Assembly (NCBI RefSeq): GCF_029023865.1
Contig: NZ_CP118969.1
Coordinates: 1,860,001 to 1,924,000, forward strand
Length of the DNA stretch: 64,000 nucleotides
Reading direction: 5' to 3'
From: Lactococcus lactis
Lineage (GTDB): Bacteria > Bacillota > Bacilli > Lactobacillales > Streptococcaceae
A program made the position numbers and the translations under genes. This document shows, piece by piece, positions 17,373-26,082 of this stretch (position 1 is its first letter; each line of letters begins with the position of its first letter). The notes beneath the pieces were generated by a model, which did not search any database, was not told where the DNA came from, and saw nothing but the letters and a program-made list of their open reading frames with translations.

Positions 17373-18146
17373 TTATTTTTTCAAGCCAAAAATCCTCAAG
17401 GCATTTTCTGTTGTCATTTTAGCCACTTCATCAGCAGAAATTTCACGTAATTCAGCAATTTTCTCAACAATAAATTTTGTGTAAGCTGGTCTATTTTCTT
17501 TTCCACGATATGGCGTTGGTGTTAAATAAGGCGCATCAGTTTCCACTAAAATTTTATCCAAGGGAACTGTAGCCGCAGCCTCCTGAACATCAAGAGCCTT
17601 CTTAAAAGTGACCACACCTGAAAAAGAAATCATCATTCCAAGTTCCACAAATTTCAACGCCTCATCAGCTGTCCCAGAAAACGAATGCATAATCGCACCA
17701 GCAGAACCAACACCTTCTGATTTAATAATTTCATAAGTATCATCAAGAGCATCACGTGTATGAACTTGAAAAGGCAGCCCCATTTCCTTAGAAATCTGAA
17801 TTTGTCTTCTAAAAACTCGTTCTTGTTCTTCTTTCGGACGGACCATCCAGTGATAATCCAAACCAATTTCTCCAAGAGCAATAACTTTTTTTGCTGACAG
17901 CTTGGTCAGTAAATAATTTTCAGCTTGATCATCAAATTCAGCAGCATCATCAGGATGCCAGCCAATTGTTGCGTAACATTCTTCAAACTTATCAGCCAGC
18001 AAAAGTGCTGCATCATTTAATTCATAATTACTTCCAACATTATTAATTCTTGTCACTCCAAATGTTTGAGCTTGGACTAATTCGTCTTGAATTCGTCCTT
18101 CAAATTCACTAGTATTTAGATGTGTATGGGTATCAAAAATTTCCAT
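17373..18146 (-). CDS. tatD: TatD-family metal-dependent deoxyribonuclease
   Basis: TatD proteins are TIM-barrel metallohydrolases with 3'-5' DNase activity, though their cellular role is not fully settled. The 257-residue product has the family length and motifs: FDTHTHLN (first metal pair), IALGEIGLDYHW (bridging Glu), FQVHTRDA, MHSFSG and ILVETDAPYLTP. The tatD-rnmV-rsmA order is standard in Firmicutes, here with the kinase gene inserted between tatD and rnmV. Confidence 0.94.
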   Translation of the reverse strand: MEIFDTHTHLNTSEFEGRIQDELVQAQTFGVTRINNVGSNYELNDAALLLADKFEECYATIGWHPDDAAEFDDQAENYLLTKLSAKKVIALGEIGLDYHWMVRPKEEQERVFRRQIQISKEMGLPFQVHTRDALDDTYEIIKSEGVGSAGAIMHSFSGTADEALKFVELGMMISFSGVVTFKKALDVQEAAATVPLDKILVETDAPYLTPTPYRGKENRPAYTKFIVEKIAELREISADEVAKMTTENALRIFGLKK

Positions 18147-18464
18147 TATCTTATTTGAAATTCCTTCTCCGTAATTTTTTAAGCAAAAAATTTTCCAATT
18201 TATTACTAGAGTTTTTTCTCTTTTTTATTAATCTGTCATTGATTAATTAATTTTACTTTTATTTAATCAACCCTAAAACATATTTTCATTTTTTTCCAAG
18301 ACAAAAAAGTCAATAAGCATTTATATTATAACATATCTGTATATCTCTTTCATCTCTTCCTAGACCCCTATATTATTTTTCAATGCTTTCTATAGATATC
18401 ATTCTGATAAAGCAGCTTGACAAATGTCATATAAAAAAATACAATCGTAAACAGGAGGAAGAAA
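18147..18464. other. Divergent intergenic region, tatD / yjdI-like
   Basis: The 318-bp gap is AT-rich and has no convincing gene. It holds the plus-strand promoter described separately and, on the minus strand, a possible extended -10 (TGTTATAAT, hexamer 18325-18330) about 170 nt upstream of tatD. No clear -35 accompanies it. Confidence 0.5.
18417..18445 (+). promoter_or_regulatory. Promoter of the yjdI-like/yjdJ-like pair
   Basis: The -35 TTGACA (18417-18422) and -10 TACAAT (18440-18445) are 17 bp apart. A strong AGGAGG (18453-18458) follows 6 nt before the ATG at 18465. Confidence 0.7.
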
Positions 18465-18738
18465 ATGGATAATTCAAAATTATTTGGCGAAGCTGCGAAT
18501 GAAGAACAACTATTGAAAAAATGATTATCGTAAGTATCGTGGTGAAAACATGGATATTTATTACAATGTAGCAATTTGTGAGCATGCAGGTGAATGTGTT
18601 AGAGGAAATCCTTTAGTATTTGAAGTTGGCCGTAAGCCTTGGATTATCCCCGATAATGGCGATGTCGCTTCCAATCAATCAGTAATCAATAGATGCCCTT
18701 CCGGAGCACTAAAATATTTGGCGAAGGAGAAAAACTAA
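18465..18738 (+). pseudogene. YjdI-like mono-cluster (4Fe-4S) protein, frameshifted in an A-tract
   Basis: Reading from the ATG at 18465, which has an excellent ribosome binding site, gives MDNSKLFGEAANEEQLLKK and then a stop at 18522-18524. With one A fewer in the six-A tract at 18516-18521 the frame continues as NDYRKYRGEN into MDIYYNVAICEHAGECVRG, matching E. coli YjdI-like proteins. The downstream part (from the ATG at 18550, 62 residues) keeps the cysteines of CEHAGEC and RCPSGALKY and could be started internally, but only a weak GGTG precedes it. The family is thought to bind one iron-sulfur cluster. The partner is unknown. It overlaps the following GNAT gene by one base. Confidence 0.8.
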
Positions 18739-19010
18739 TGAACATTATTGAAAGAGAAAATCTATTTGAACTTCTGTCAGATAAAGGAGAAGTCATTGGC
18801 GAAATGGCCTATATGCCTATGAATAATTCAATAATAATCACTCATACTGGCGTTTCACTTGACTATCGCGGTCAAGGCCTAGCCGAAAAATTAGTTCTTG
18901 CCGGAATCCAAAAAGCAAGACGCGAACAATTAAAATTAGGAGCCACTTGCCCCTATGCCGTCAAATATTTCAGAGAACACAAAGAAGAATTAACTGATGT
19001 TTTAAAATAA
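18738..19010 (+). CDS. Small GNAT-family acetyltransferase (YjdJ-like)
   Basis: A 90-residue protein of the compact YjdJ-type GNAT family, with the acetyl-CoA loop region THTGVSLDYRGQGLAEKLVLAGIQKAR and the terminal CPYAVKYFREH. The substrate is not known. The ATG at 18738 shares its first base with the stop of the Fe-S gene (TAATG), and AAGGAG lies 8 nt upstream. The pairing of YjdI-like and YjdJ-like genes is conserved across bacteria, which supports both names. Confidence 0.85.
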   Translation: MNIIERENLFELLSDKGEVIGEMAYMPMNNSIIITHTGVSLDYRGQGLAEKLVLAGIQKARREQLKLGATCPYAVKYFREHKEELTDVLK

Positions 19011-19026
19011 GCTAATCCTTAAATAT

Positions 19027-19052
19027 AAAAGACCTTTTAGCGGGGCCTTTTT
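19027..19052 (+). terminator. Terminator after the GNAT gene
   Basis: AAAAGACC and GGCCTTTT pair with one mismatch around an 8-10 nt loop and are followed by TT. A modest intrinsic terminator. Confidence 0.5.
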
Positions 19053-19080
19053 TATGTATTCTAAATTAAGCAATAGAAAA

Positions 19081-19095
19081 AATTTTCTTCAAACT
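19081..19095. promoter_or_regulatory. Possible CodY box upstream of brnQ
   Basis: AATTTTCTTCAAACT matches 12 of 15 positions of the CodY consensus AATTTTCWGAAAATT. It lies 77 bp upstream of the brnQ -35. Amino-acid control of a branched-chain amino acid carrier would be sensible, but the match is partial. Confidence 0.35.
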
Positions 19096-19171
19096 TTACT
19101 TTAACACTGAATTTACTTGGTAATTTAAAAGGCTTAATAAAATCAATCGTCATGTTTTCTATAAAATTGTG

Positions 19172-19200
19172 TTGTAAATTCACAATTTTTTTGCTATAAT
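19172..19200 (+). promoter_or_regulatory. brnQ promoter
   Basis: The -35 TTGTAA (19172-19177) and -10 TATAAT (19195-19200) are 17 bp apart, 46 bp before the brnQ start. AAGGAG precedes the ATG. Confidence 0.65.
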
Positions 19201-19246
19201 AATTCATTATTTTATCTATCAAACAAATCAATTATAAGGAGTATTT

Positions 19247-20605
19247 ATGGAGGAAAAATTAGCTGGTAAAGATTACCTCTTTATAGGGTCAATGTTATTT
19301 GGACTTTTCTTTGGTGCTGGAAATTTAATTTTTCCAATACATATGGGTCAAGAGGCCGGTGCTGCTATTTCACAAGCAAATTTTGGTTTTTTAATTACAG
19401 CAGTCGGCTTTCCCTTTTTAGGAATTATCGCTCTGGGAATTTCTCAAAGTAACGGGGTTTTTGAGTTAGCTTCCCGAGTCAATCGTATTTATGCTTATAT
19501 TTTTACAATTTTACTTTATCTCGTTATTGGCCCCTTTTTCGCTCTTCCTCGCTTAGCAACTACTTCTTTTGAAATTGGAATTTCACCTTTTTTAAGTCAT
19601 GAACTCCAAGCTCCACTATTGGCTCTTTTTAGTATCCTTTTCTTTGGAACCGCCTGGTTTCTGTCTAGAAAGCCAACAAAACTCTTAGATTATATCGGAA
19701 AATTTTTAAATCCCCTCTTTTTGGTTTTGTTAGGTATTATTTTGGTCATTGCTTTCACTCATCCATTAGGAAAAGTTAGCCAAGCAGAAATTGGTAAAGC
19801 CTATCAAGCATCTCCTATTTTGACGGGTTTCACACAAGGTTACAATACTCTTGATGCCTTGGCCGCCTTAGCTTTTGGAATCATTATCATCACAACTATT
19901 CGCCAACGTGGCGTAAAAAATCCTAAAATTATTGCTAAAGAAACCATAAAAGCTGGCCTCATCAGTGTAGGACTAATGGCTATCATTTACACCTGCCTTT
20001 CTTACCTAGGTGCTATGAGTCTTGGGCAATTTGCTATTAGTGAAAATGGTGGAATTGCTCTCGCTCAAATTTCCAACCACTACTTAGGAAATTTCGGCAT
20101 GATTATCTTAGCACTCATTGTCATCATCGCTTGCTTAAAAACAGCCGTTGGCTTAATGTCTGCCTTTTCTGAAACCTTTGTCGAATTATTTCCTAAAAAA
20201 GAATATCGTTTTTATCTCCTCATCGTAAGTATTCTTCCTTGCATCTTTGCAAATATTGGTTTGACAAAAATTATAGAACTTTCGGTTCCAGTCCTCATGT
20301 TTTTATATCCCTTAGCCATTATCCTTATTTTATTAGCTTTATTAAGCCCACTTTTTAAATATTCTAGACTCGTTTATCAGATAACAACTGCTTTTACACT
20401 TTTAGCGGCTATTATCGACGGACTCAATGCTCTTCCAGCCAGTCTTCACACAATTACTTTCATATCAGTAATAATTAATTTTGCTAAAGACTTTCTACCC
20501 TTTTTCTCCCTAGGAATGGGTTGGATTCTTCCAGCGGTTTTAGGCTTTATCATCGGATGTTTATGTCAAATTGCGATTACTGTATATAAAAATAAAAAGT
20601 CTTAA
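19247..20605 (+). CDS. brnQ: Branched-chain amino acid transporter (LIVCS family)
   Basis: BrnQ is a cation-coupled importer of leucine, isoleucine and valine in the cell membrane. The 452-residue product has the family length, about 12 hydrophobic segments, and the conserved start [46 protein letters not shown] is also typical. The ATG at 19247 has AAGGAG upstream. The gene stands alone between its promoter and the shared terminator at 20641-20673. Confidence 0.95.
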   Translation: MEEKLAGKDYLFIGSMLFGLFFGAGNLIFPIHMGQEAGAAISQANFGFLITAVGFPFLGIIALGISQSNGVFELASRVNRIYAYIFTILLYLVIGPFFALPRLATTSFEIGISPFLSHELQAPLLALFSILFFGTAWFLSRKPTKLLDYIGKFLNPLFLVLLGIILVIAFTHPLGKVSQAEIGKAYQASPILTGFTQGYNTLDALAALAFGIIIITTIRQRGVKNPKIIAKETIKAGLISVGLMAIIYTCLSYLGAMSLGQFAISENGGIALAQISNHYLGNFGMIILALIVIIACLKTAVGLMSAFSETFVELFPKKEYRFYLLIVSILPCIFANIGLTKIIELSVPVLMFLYPLAIILILLALLSPLFKYSRLVYQITTAFTLLAAIIDGLNALPASLHTITFISVIINFAKDFLPFFSLGMGWILPAVLGFIIGCLCQIAITVYKNKKS

Positions 20606-20640
20606 ACACTTTCATAAAAGTTGAGAGCCTACAATATATA

Positions 20641-20673
20641 AAAAGGAGTTTCAAATAATTGATAACTCCTTTT
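20641..20673. terminator. Bidirectional terminator, brnQ / LPXTG gene
   Basis: AAAAGGAGTT pairs with AACTCCTTTT, with a 13-nt loop. A-rich and T-rich flanks serve both directions between the convergent brnQ and LPXTG genes. Confidence 0.7.
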
Positions 20674-20694
20674 CTTTTACATCATCTCAGATAA

Positions 20695-22148
20695 TTAAAT
20701 TTTTGATTTTCTCCTAATATAAATCATTCCAAGACCCCCAGAAATCAATAGAAGTATTCCCAACACTTTGAAAAAATCCCTTGGGCTATCCCCCGTTTTA
20801 GGCAACTCTTCAGAAGGTTCTGATTCCATTGAAGAAGACGAAACCGACATTACTTGTGAGGATGAACTAGGAGTAGTAATTGATTGGTCGGGTTTTTCAG
20901 GAGTTTCTTCTTTAACAGGGATGATTGTATTTATAAAATTATACCCCTCCTGTTGACTCGTGTAATTACTAACAGGCACCTCTTTTACATCATAATCGTA
21001 AAGTTTCCCACTTTCATCGTACTTATCCAAATCGGTAAACGAATATTTCCAATTTTCTTTAGCCGTCACATCTCGTGAATCAACTTTCTCTCCATTCCGA
21101 TATAACTCAATACTAATAAAACTTGGTCTTAAACCACGTGCATTATTTTCATCAATCCAAGTTTTCTCTCCAGAAATAGAAAGTTTCATACTTGCATTTC
21201 CATTTCCACCATTGTTAGGAGTGTGAACTTCCACTACCTGTTTTTCAATATTTTCTCCCGTCAATTCTCCTCTATTTTCATACTGTTGAGAAAGCCCTCC
21301 ATCCGTTGCCTTCGTTGAATAATCGACAATAATCGTATTTGAAATATCACCTAAATTCACGGTAAATCCGTTCACGCCATTTTCTAAAATACTAGCCTGA
21401 GGATAATAGCTATCAACATTATAATTCTCTCCATCACTACTATAAGTCACATTAGCTACCGAAATCGAACCAGAAACTAAATTCTGATTCCCACCAATAA
21501 TATCAGTATAAATAGCTTTCTGGATATTTTCTTTAGCATAATTGATCCGAACCTGCCAATGAATTAAGGTTGAATCATTCTCGTCAACCCATCCCCATTT
21601 ATAAAGTACCTCATCTTTATCCGGTCCTGTTGCCGGACCAATGTTAACCTCTGTTGTTCCTCCATCTTTCCAATCAACTACTACCCTTGTATTTTCCTCT
21701 ACTTTTTGTTCATCCCAATTAACCCAAACGGAAAATGAACCTTTAATGTCTGAAGTTGCATTTTCAACAAGTTTTGAAAAAGTAACAGTTACCACCCCCG
21801 TAAGATGATTAGCAACCGCCGTTCCGATAATATTTCCAGCTTCATCTTTTATTTCAAAAGTAATATCTTTTGATAAGTTAATAAATCAGGAACATTGACA
21901 CTCATTGTATCCCCCTGAGAAACGCTTCCCACTGGAATATCAAAATCCCAATGAGCCTGAACATCATCATAAATACCAAAATCTGTTTTCGGATTTCCCA
22001 AATCATCAGTCAGTTCATGTCCCGTTATAAATTTATTTCCATAGTCAGCAGCAAATACATTTGAAGGTTTAAATAAATTAATTCCAACCAAGCACATCAA
22101 TAAACTCAGAACCATTAATAATTTAAATGACTTATTCTTCGCCTTCAT
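20695..22148 (-). pseudogene. LPXTG cell-wall-anchored adhesin-like protein, frameshifted
   Basis: The first part (from the ATG at 22148, good AAGGAG) has a Sec signal peptide with cleavage likely after VFA (residues 31-33) and continues to about residue 90. Near 21870-21885 one base is missing (TTAACTTATCAAAAG where TTAACTTTATCAAAAG would keep frame), and the frame stops. The next frame resumes smoothly as LSKDITFEIKDEAGN and runs to 20695. It includes a collagen-binding-like beta domain, a Cna_B-type domain (ISGEKTWIDENNARGLRPSFI), a Ser-rich spacer, the sorting signal LPKTGD, a TM segment and a charged tail. The repaired protein would be about 484 residues. It follows icaB by 26 bp, as the last gene of the ica-like operon. 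Alternative: sequencing error. Confidence 0.85.
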
Positions 22149-22174
22149 GAATATCTCCTTCTTATTTTCTCTTA

Positions 22175-23068
22175 TTATTGTGTCCCTTCACTTAAGAGCC
22201 AATGTTTGATAGTTTTCCAATTATCCTTCGTAACAATCAACCTAGGAATATTACTATATAGTGTTTCATTAGTCACTACACCTGGAGATAGTGTGAATAT
22301 TCCTTGAATTCCATCTTGTAGCATATAATCTTCTAAGTCTTTATTTTGTGCTCCATAGGGATAAGCAAAAACTTTTCCTTTTTGATCTAACTTCTCACCA
22401 AATGCTTTCTGACTTTTTTGGTAATCTTCTTGCACTACTTTTTTTGAAATATTAGTAGATAAAATCGGTTCAAAGTTTTCTTGATAATGTAAGTCATTCG
22501 TATGTAGTCCTGAAGTAACCAACGGATTTTCATTCATTTTCTTTATTTCTTTCCAAGTCGACATTTGTGAACCATCAATGGTTTGTCCAACTTTTCCCGT
22601 GATAATGAATTGCGTAAAGGGTAAGTCTAATTTTTTCATTATTGGATAAGCGTTCTCTGGCAAAGACTTATCAATGTCATCAAAAGTAATCACTACTGCT
22701 TTGCCGATCACCTCTTTTTTATTAAGCTTCTCTATCAGTTCTGAACTAGTCAAAACTTTAATATGATTTTTCTTTAAAAATGTCATTTGCTGTTCAAAAT
22801 CTTGCAAAAATACATTATATTCATGGAGTTGAGAATTATGCGAAATTGAATAAGCGAAATTTGTAACCACCGTATCTTTTAACACACGGTGATAACAAAG
22901 AACAATAATTCCATCATTGTCTTTAAGCAAACTCTCATAAGCAAAATCTGGCTGCTCCTTTTTTCCATCTTGTACATATTTTTTTGTTTCACGTGTGGAC
23001 ATAAACACCAAGATAGCAATAAGACCAAACATCAATATCAAAAAAATATTCTTTTTACTAAATTTCAT
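22175..23068 (-). CDS. icaB: Membrane-anchored polysaccharide deacetylase (IcaB/PgaB type)
   Basis: IcaB-type enzymes partially de-N-acetylate surface poly-beta-1,6-N-acetylglucosamine, giving it positive charge. The 297-residue product has an N-terminal membrane anchor (about residues 8-24) followed by a CE4/NodB domain: IVLCYHRVL, VVITFDDIDKS (metal-binding Asp pair), TSGLHTNDLHY (metal His pair) and FAYPYG. AAGGAGG is present but about 14 nt from the ATG, an unusually long spacing. It lies 9 bp after the small IcaD-like gene. Confidence 0.82.
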   Translation of the reverse strand: MKFSKKNIFLILMFGLIAILVFMSTRETKKYVQDGKKEQPDFAYESLLKDNDGIIVLCYHRVLKDTVVTNFAYSISHNSQLHEYNVFLQDFEQQMTFLKKNHIKVLTSSELIEKLNKKEVIGKAVVITFDDIDKSLPENAYPIMKKLDLPFTQFIITGKVGQTIDGSQMSTWKEIKKMNENPLVTSGLHTNDLHYQENFEPILSTNISKKVVQEDYQKSQKAFGEKLDQKGKVFAYPYGAQNKDLEDYMLQDGIQGIFTLSPGVVTNETLYSNIPRLIVTKDNWKTIKHWLLSEGTQ

Positions 23069-23077
23069 ATTATAAAT

Positions 23078-23338
23078 CTAAGCCTCCTTCGTTAAAATAT
23101 AAAGACTAGGAATCGTTAATATTGAAAGAAGACAAAACAAATCATAAATTATATCTTCCCAATTTGTTATTGGAAACCCAATGATTACAAAAACAGAGAT
23201 AATTCCATCACTATATATCCCCAGCAAAGAGATTAATAAAAGAACGAAAACAATTAATATAAACAGCCAACATAGTGAAACAGCCAAGAATTCCAAAAAA
23301 TGTCGTTTTTTCATTTTTTTACGTATTACTAATTCCAT
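23078..23338 (-). CDS. Small two-TM protein in the IcaD/PgaD position
   Basis: An 86-residue protein with two long hydrophobic segments (about residues 16-40 and 60-80). I do not recognise a sequence motif. IcaD and PgaD are small two-TM accessory subunits required for full activity of the IcaA/PgaC synthase, and the position directly after the glycosyltransferase gene (2-bp gap) suggests the same role. GAGGGG lies 8 nt before the ATG. Function is inferred from context. Confidence 0.65.
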   Translation of the reverse strand: MELVIRKKMKKRHFLEFLAVSLCWLFILIVFVLLLISLLGIYSDGIISVFVIIGFPITNWEDIIYDLFCLLSILTIPSLYILTKEA

Positions 23339-23340
23339 TA

Positions 23341-24561
23341 TTACACCCCTCTATCAGGACTTTCCCATTTTCCTTTATTTGTCCGATTAGTTAAAACAAC
23401 AAGTTCAGCAGAAAGAGCACTAATCAAATTTAGAAACCAATAAGCAACAAGATAAGCTGGAAATATTAATTTATCAGTCAAGGATAAGCGGCTCTCCCCT
23501 TTATCATTATTAAGTCCTAAAAAGAATACAAAAAATGAAATAAGAACAAAAATCACGATAATTTGACCCGATACTTTGAATTCTTGATTTAACAGCATTT
23601 GGAGAAAATACTGATAAGATTCTATTAAGAAAAACCAACTCCAAATATGACTACAAATCATTTCAATCAAAAGAAACCGATGTTTAAATTCTCCTCTTTT
23701 AAAAACCCATGATAAATTTGTAATTAATACTTCTACTCCACCAACTGCCCATCTTCTCCGTTGCTTTAAAAGAGATTTTAAATTTTCAGGAACGAGAATA
23801 TAGCTTAAGGCTTTAGGGACATATTTGACTTTCCATTGATTACGATGAAGTCGCCAAGTGACATCAATGTCTTCCGTCATCACTTCGGTATTAAAGCCCC
23901 CAATTTCTTTCAAAGCCTCTACACGATACATAACAATCACACCTGATACGGTCATTATTGCACCTAGAAAAAGACTTTGCGCTCTCTTAATCGCATCAAT
24001 CACACTTAAATACTCTAAGGTTTGTAATTTCCCCAATAGAGTTGTTCTGTTTCTAACAATAGGTCGTCCAGTCACAGCCCCAATATCTGAACTAGAAGTT
24101 AATTCGGCCAATAAATAAGATAGAGCATCTTTAGAAAGATATGAATCCGCATCAATAACAAGCATATACTTGCTGTTAACTTGTTGCAAAGCAACATTTA
24201 AAGCCGTGGCTTTTCCCTTATTTTCCTTTTGCTCAAGAATAGTTAATGTTTCCCAATCGTCGAAAGATTTTTTTACTTCATAAAGTTTCTCCAAAGTGCG
24301 GTCACTACTCTTATCATCAACAATAAAGATCTCTAGGAAAGGGTAATTTAGATTACGTAGTGATAATAAAACTTCCTCAATCGTTTCTTCTTCATTGTAC
24401 GCAGAAATAACAATACTAATTTTTTCAAATTCTTTTGTTTCATCAATTGCTTTCTTATCTCTTTCTTTCCGCCGAGATAAAAAAGCACCACTTGCCCAAA
24501 TGAAGGACAAGATAATCGGATAATAAACAACATAAACATCTACCATTGTTGAGATTATCAT
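23341..24561 (-). CDS. icaA: Processive GT2 glycosyltransferase (IcaA/PgaC type)
   Basis: This family polymerises UDP-GlcNAc into beta-1,6-linked poly-N-acetylglucosamine at the membrane. The 406-residue product has an N-terminal TM segment, a cytosolic GT-A domain with VISAYNEEETI, IVDDKSSD, VIDADSYL (DxD), TEDIDVTWRL (catalytic Asp) and QRRRWAVGG (the QxxRW motif of processive enzymes), then about four C-terminal TM segments. AAAGGA lies about 10 nt before the ATG at 24561. Hyaluronan or cellulose synthase activity is less likely given the deacetylase and acyltransferase neighbours. Confidence 0.83.
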   Translation of the reverse strand: MIISTMVDVYVVYYPIILSFIWASGAFLSRRKERDKKAIDETKEFEKISIVISAYNEEETIEEVLLSLRNLNYPFLEIFIVDDKSSDRTLEKLYEVKKSFDDWETLTILEQKENKGKATALNVALQQVNSKYMLVIDADSYLSKDALSYLLAELTSSSDIGAVTGRPIVRNRTTLLGKLQTLEYLSVIDAIKRAQSLFLGAIMTVSGVIVMYRVEALKEIGGFNTEVMTEDIDVTWRLHRNQWKVKYVPKALSYILVPENLKSLLKQRRRWAVGGVEVLITNLSWVFKRGEFKHRFLLIEMICSHIWSWFFLIESYQYFLQMLLNQEFKVSGQIIVIFVLISFFVFFLGLNNDKGESRLSLTDKLIFPAYLVAYWFLNLISALSAELVVLTNRTNKGKWESPDRGV

Positions 24562-24565
24562 AGTT

Positions 24566-25597
24566 TTAATTTTCCTTTCTTTCTTTTTTTCTCTTAAAAG
24601 GGAAATTTAAAACTTTTCCCACAAAAATTCCTAGTAATGCCGCACTAGTAAAGGCTACTGGAATAATAATCGGTCCTGCTATCACTCGTTGACTTAAGTT
24701 TGGAATTTCATGCTTAAAAAATCCATAGACAAACTGATCCGTTAAATCAGATATAAGATAGATAGTCAAAGTAGCGGTAGATAGAGCCTTTAGCAAGCTA
24801 ACGCTCCATTTTGGAATGGGAGTTCTCCACAAGATTGCTATAACTAATACTGTCATTATGGCTGTTTGATAACCAAAATAATCATTGTGGTCTAGCCACT
24901 GAAATTCTTGATTCCAACTTGCAAAAGTGTCCGTCAAAGTAAAAATCGTAAGTGCACTTAAGAATGCTGTAACAAGTTTTCCTATTGAAATTTTCTTTAT
25001 TTCATTTTGACAAGTATAAAGGTAAGCTCCAATAAAATAATAACTAACGGGATAACAAATTTGCCAATAGTCTGGAATAACTTTTCCAAAACTATTTAAT
25101 AAAGAGGGTAAGAATGTTAGCAAACTTGCGATAAAGACAATATATAAATGATAATTTTTTATTTCTTTTTTATAATTCCAGATAATATTTAATAAAGGGA
25201 TAAAAAGATAAAGTCCTAAATACATTTCAACATACCAAGAGTAAGAATCGGTTGAATAATCAAAAATTCCATTTATGGCTGTGGAGAAGTCGCTTCCTTT
25301 TCCGACAAGAGATTGAACTCCCCATACTAATAAAGGTATGCCTATATATGAAATGATGACAGGAACTATTCCCAGAACATATTGAGCACTTAATTCTTTT
25401 CGATTCATTAAAAATCCAGTTGCCACTAAAAACAAGGGCACACAAGTAATTAAAATCGTTCTTATCCCAATCCAAAAAATTGCTAAAGTGGAATGAATTG
25501 TCATATCATAAAAGCCCGAATTTAATAAAAAGTGGACCGAAATGACAAAGAATATTGCACAACTTTTCATTAAATCTATTGATGAATTACGTTTCAT
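24566..25597 (-). CDS. icaC: Acyltransferase-3 family membrane protein (IcaC type)
   Basis: A 343-residue polytopic protein with about ten TM segments, opening RNSSIDLMKSCAIFFVISVHF, typical of acyltransferase family 3. IcaC is proposed to O-succinylate or help export poly-N-acetylglucosamine. The name here rests mainly on its being followed by IcaA-, IcaD- and IcaB-like genes. It is the first gene of the operon and lacks a clear Shine-Dalgarno sequence. The 485-bp upstream gap carries a candidate promoter at 25806-25835. Confidence 0.72.
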   Translation of the reverse strand: MKRNSSIDLMKSCAIFFVISVHFLLNSGFYDMTIHSTLAIFWIGIRTILITCVPLFLVATGFLMNRKELSAQYVLGIVPVIISYIGIPLLVWGVQSLVGKGSDFSTAINGIFDYSTDSYSWYVEMYLGLYLFIPLLNIIWNYKKEIKNYHLYIVFIASLLTFLPSLLNSFGKVIPDYWQICYPVSYYFIGAYLYTCQNEIKKISIGKLVTAFLSALTIFTLTDTFASWNQEFQWLDHNDYFGYQTAIMTVLVIAILWRTPIPKWSVSLLKALSTATLTIYLISDLTDQFVYGFFKHEIPNLSQRVIAGPIIIPVAFTSAALLGIFVGKVLNFPFKRKKERKEN

Positions 25598-25805
25598 TTT
25601 TTTATATTTATAGCAGAAAAATTTTGCTCCTATAAATCCTTTCTCTAATTTGGGTTATAAACCGCTCAATTCAAAATTTACAATTATTTTTCCTTTACAT
25701 CACTAAGATGTCTCGAAATCATGTTATTCTCCTAACTTTAATTTAGTATGGATTTATAACTAACGAAAATCATTAATTTTTGATTGCAATCCACCAATTT
25801 ATCAC

Positions 25806-25835
25806 AGTATAACATAACAAAAAGAAACATTGTAA
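25806..25835 (-). promoter_or_regulatory. Candidate ica-like operon promoter
   Basis: The -35 TTACAA (25830-25835) and -10 TATACT (25806-25811) are 18 bp apart. A moderate match. Confidence 0.4.
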
Positions 25836-26042
25836 TATAAAGCTTACAAAATTACTTAATATCATCATATTATTCATTTTTAATTATTATTAAACCCTAT
25901 AAAGTAAAATATCAATCAATAAAAAAAGCGGTACAACCCTTATAAACTGGTACTTATGATGGTTTTAGGCATATTAGGTAATAATCTAAATTGCAAATTT
26001 AGAAATCAAAAACAAACATCAGTTTGTAATTAGTAACATACA

Positions 26043-26074
26043 AAAAAAGTACTTACTCAAGTAAGTACTTTTTT
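26043..26074 (-). terminator. Ca2+ ATPase terminator
   Basis: AAAAAAGTACTTACT and AGTAAGTACTTTTTT are perfect complements with a 2-nt centre, a 15-bp stem with a T-run on both strands. Confidence 0.85.
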
Positions 26075-26082
26075 GCATTGAT

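Larger units (their letters stand above)
25598..26082. other. Long AT-rich upstream region of the ica-like operon
   Basis: The 485 bp contain no convincing gene. They hold a candidate minus-strand promoter (25806-25835), which would give a leader of about 200 nt before icaC, and the terminator of the Ca2+ ATPase gene at the far end. The length suggests regulation, but I see no recognisable binding site. Confidence 0.5.

Noticed and set aside
18380-18574. Minus-strand open frame of 64 codons
   Set aside because: Covers the promoter, ribosome binding site and coding start of the yjdI-like gene on the other strand, and has no Shine-Dalgarno sequence of its own.
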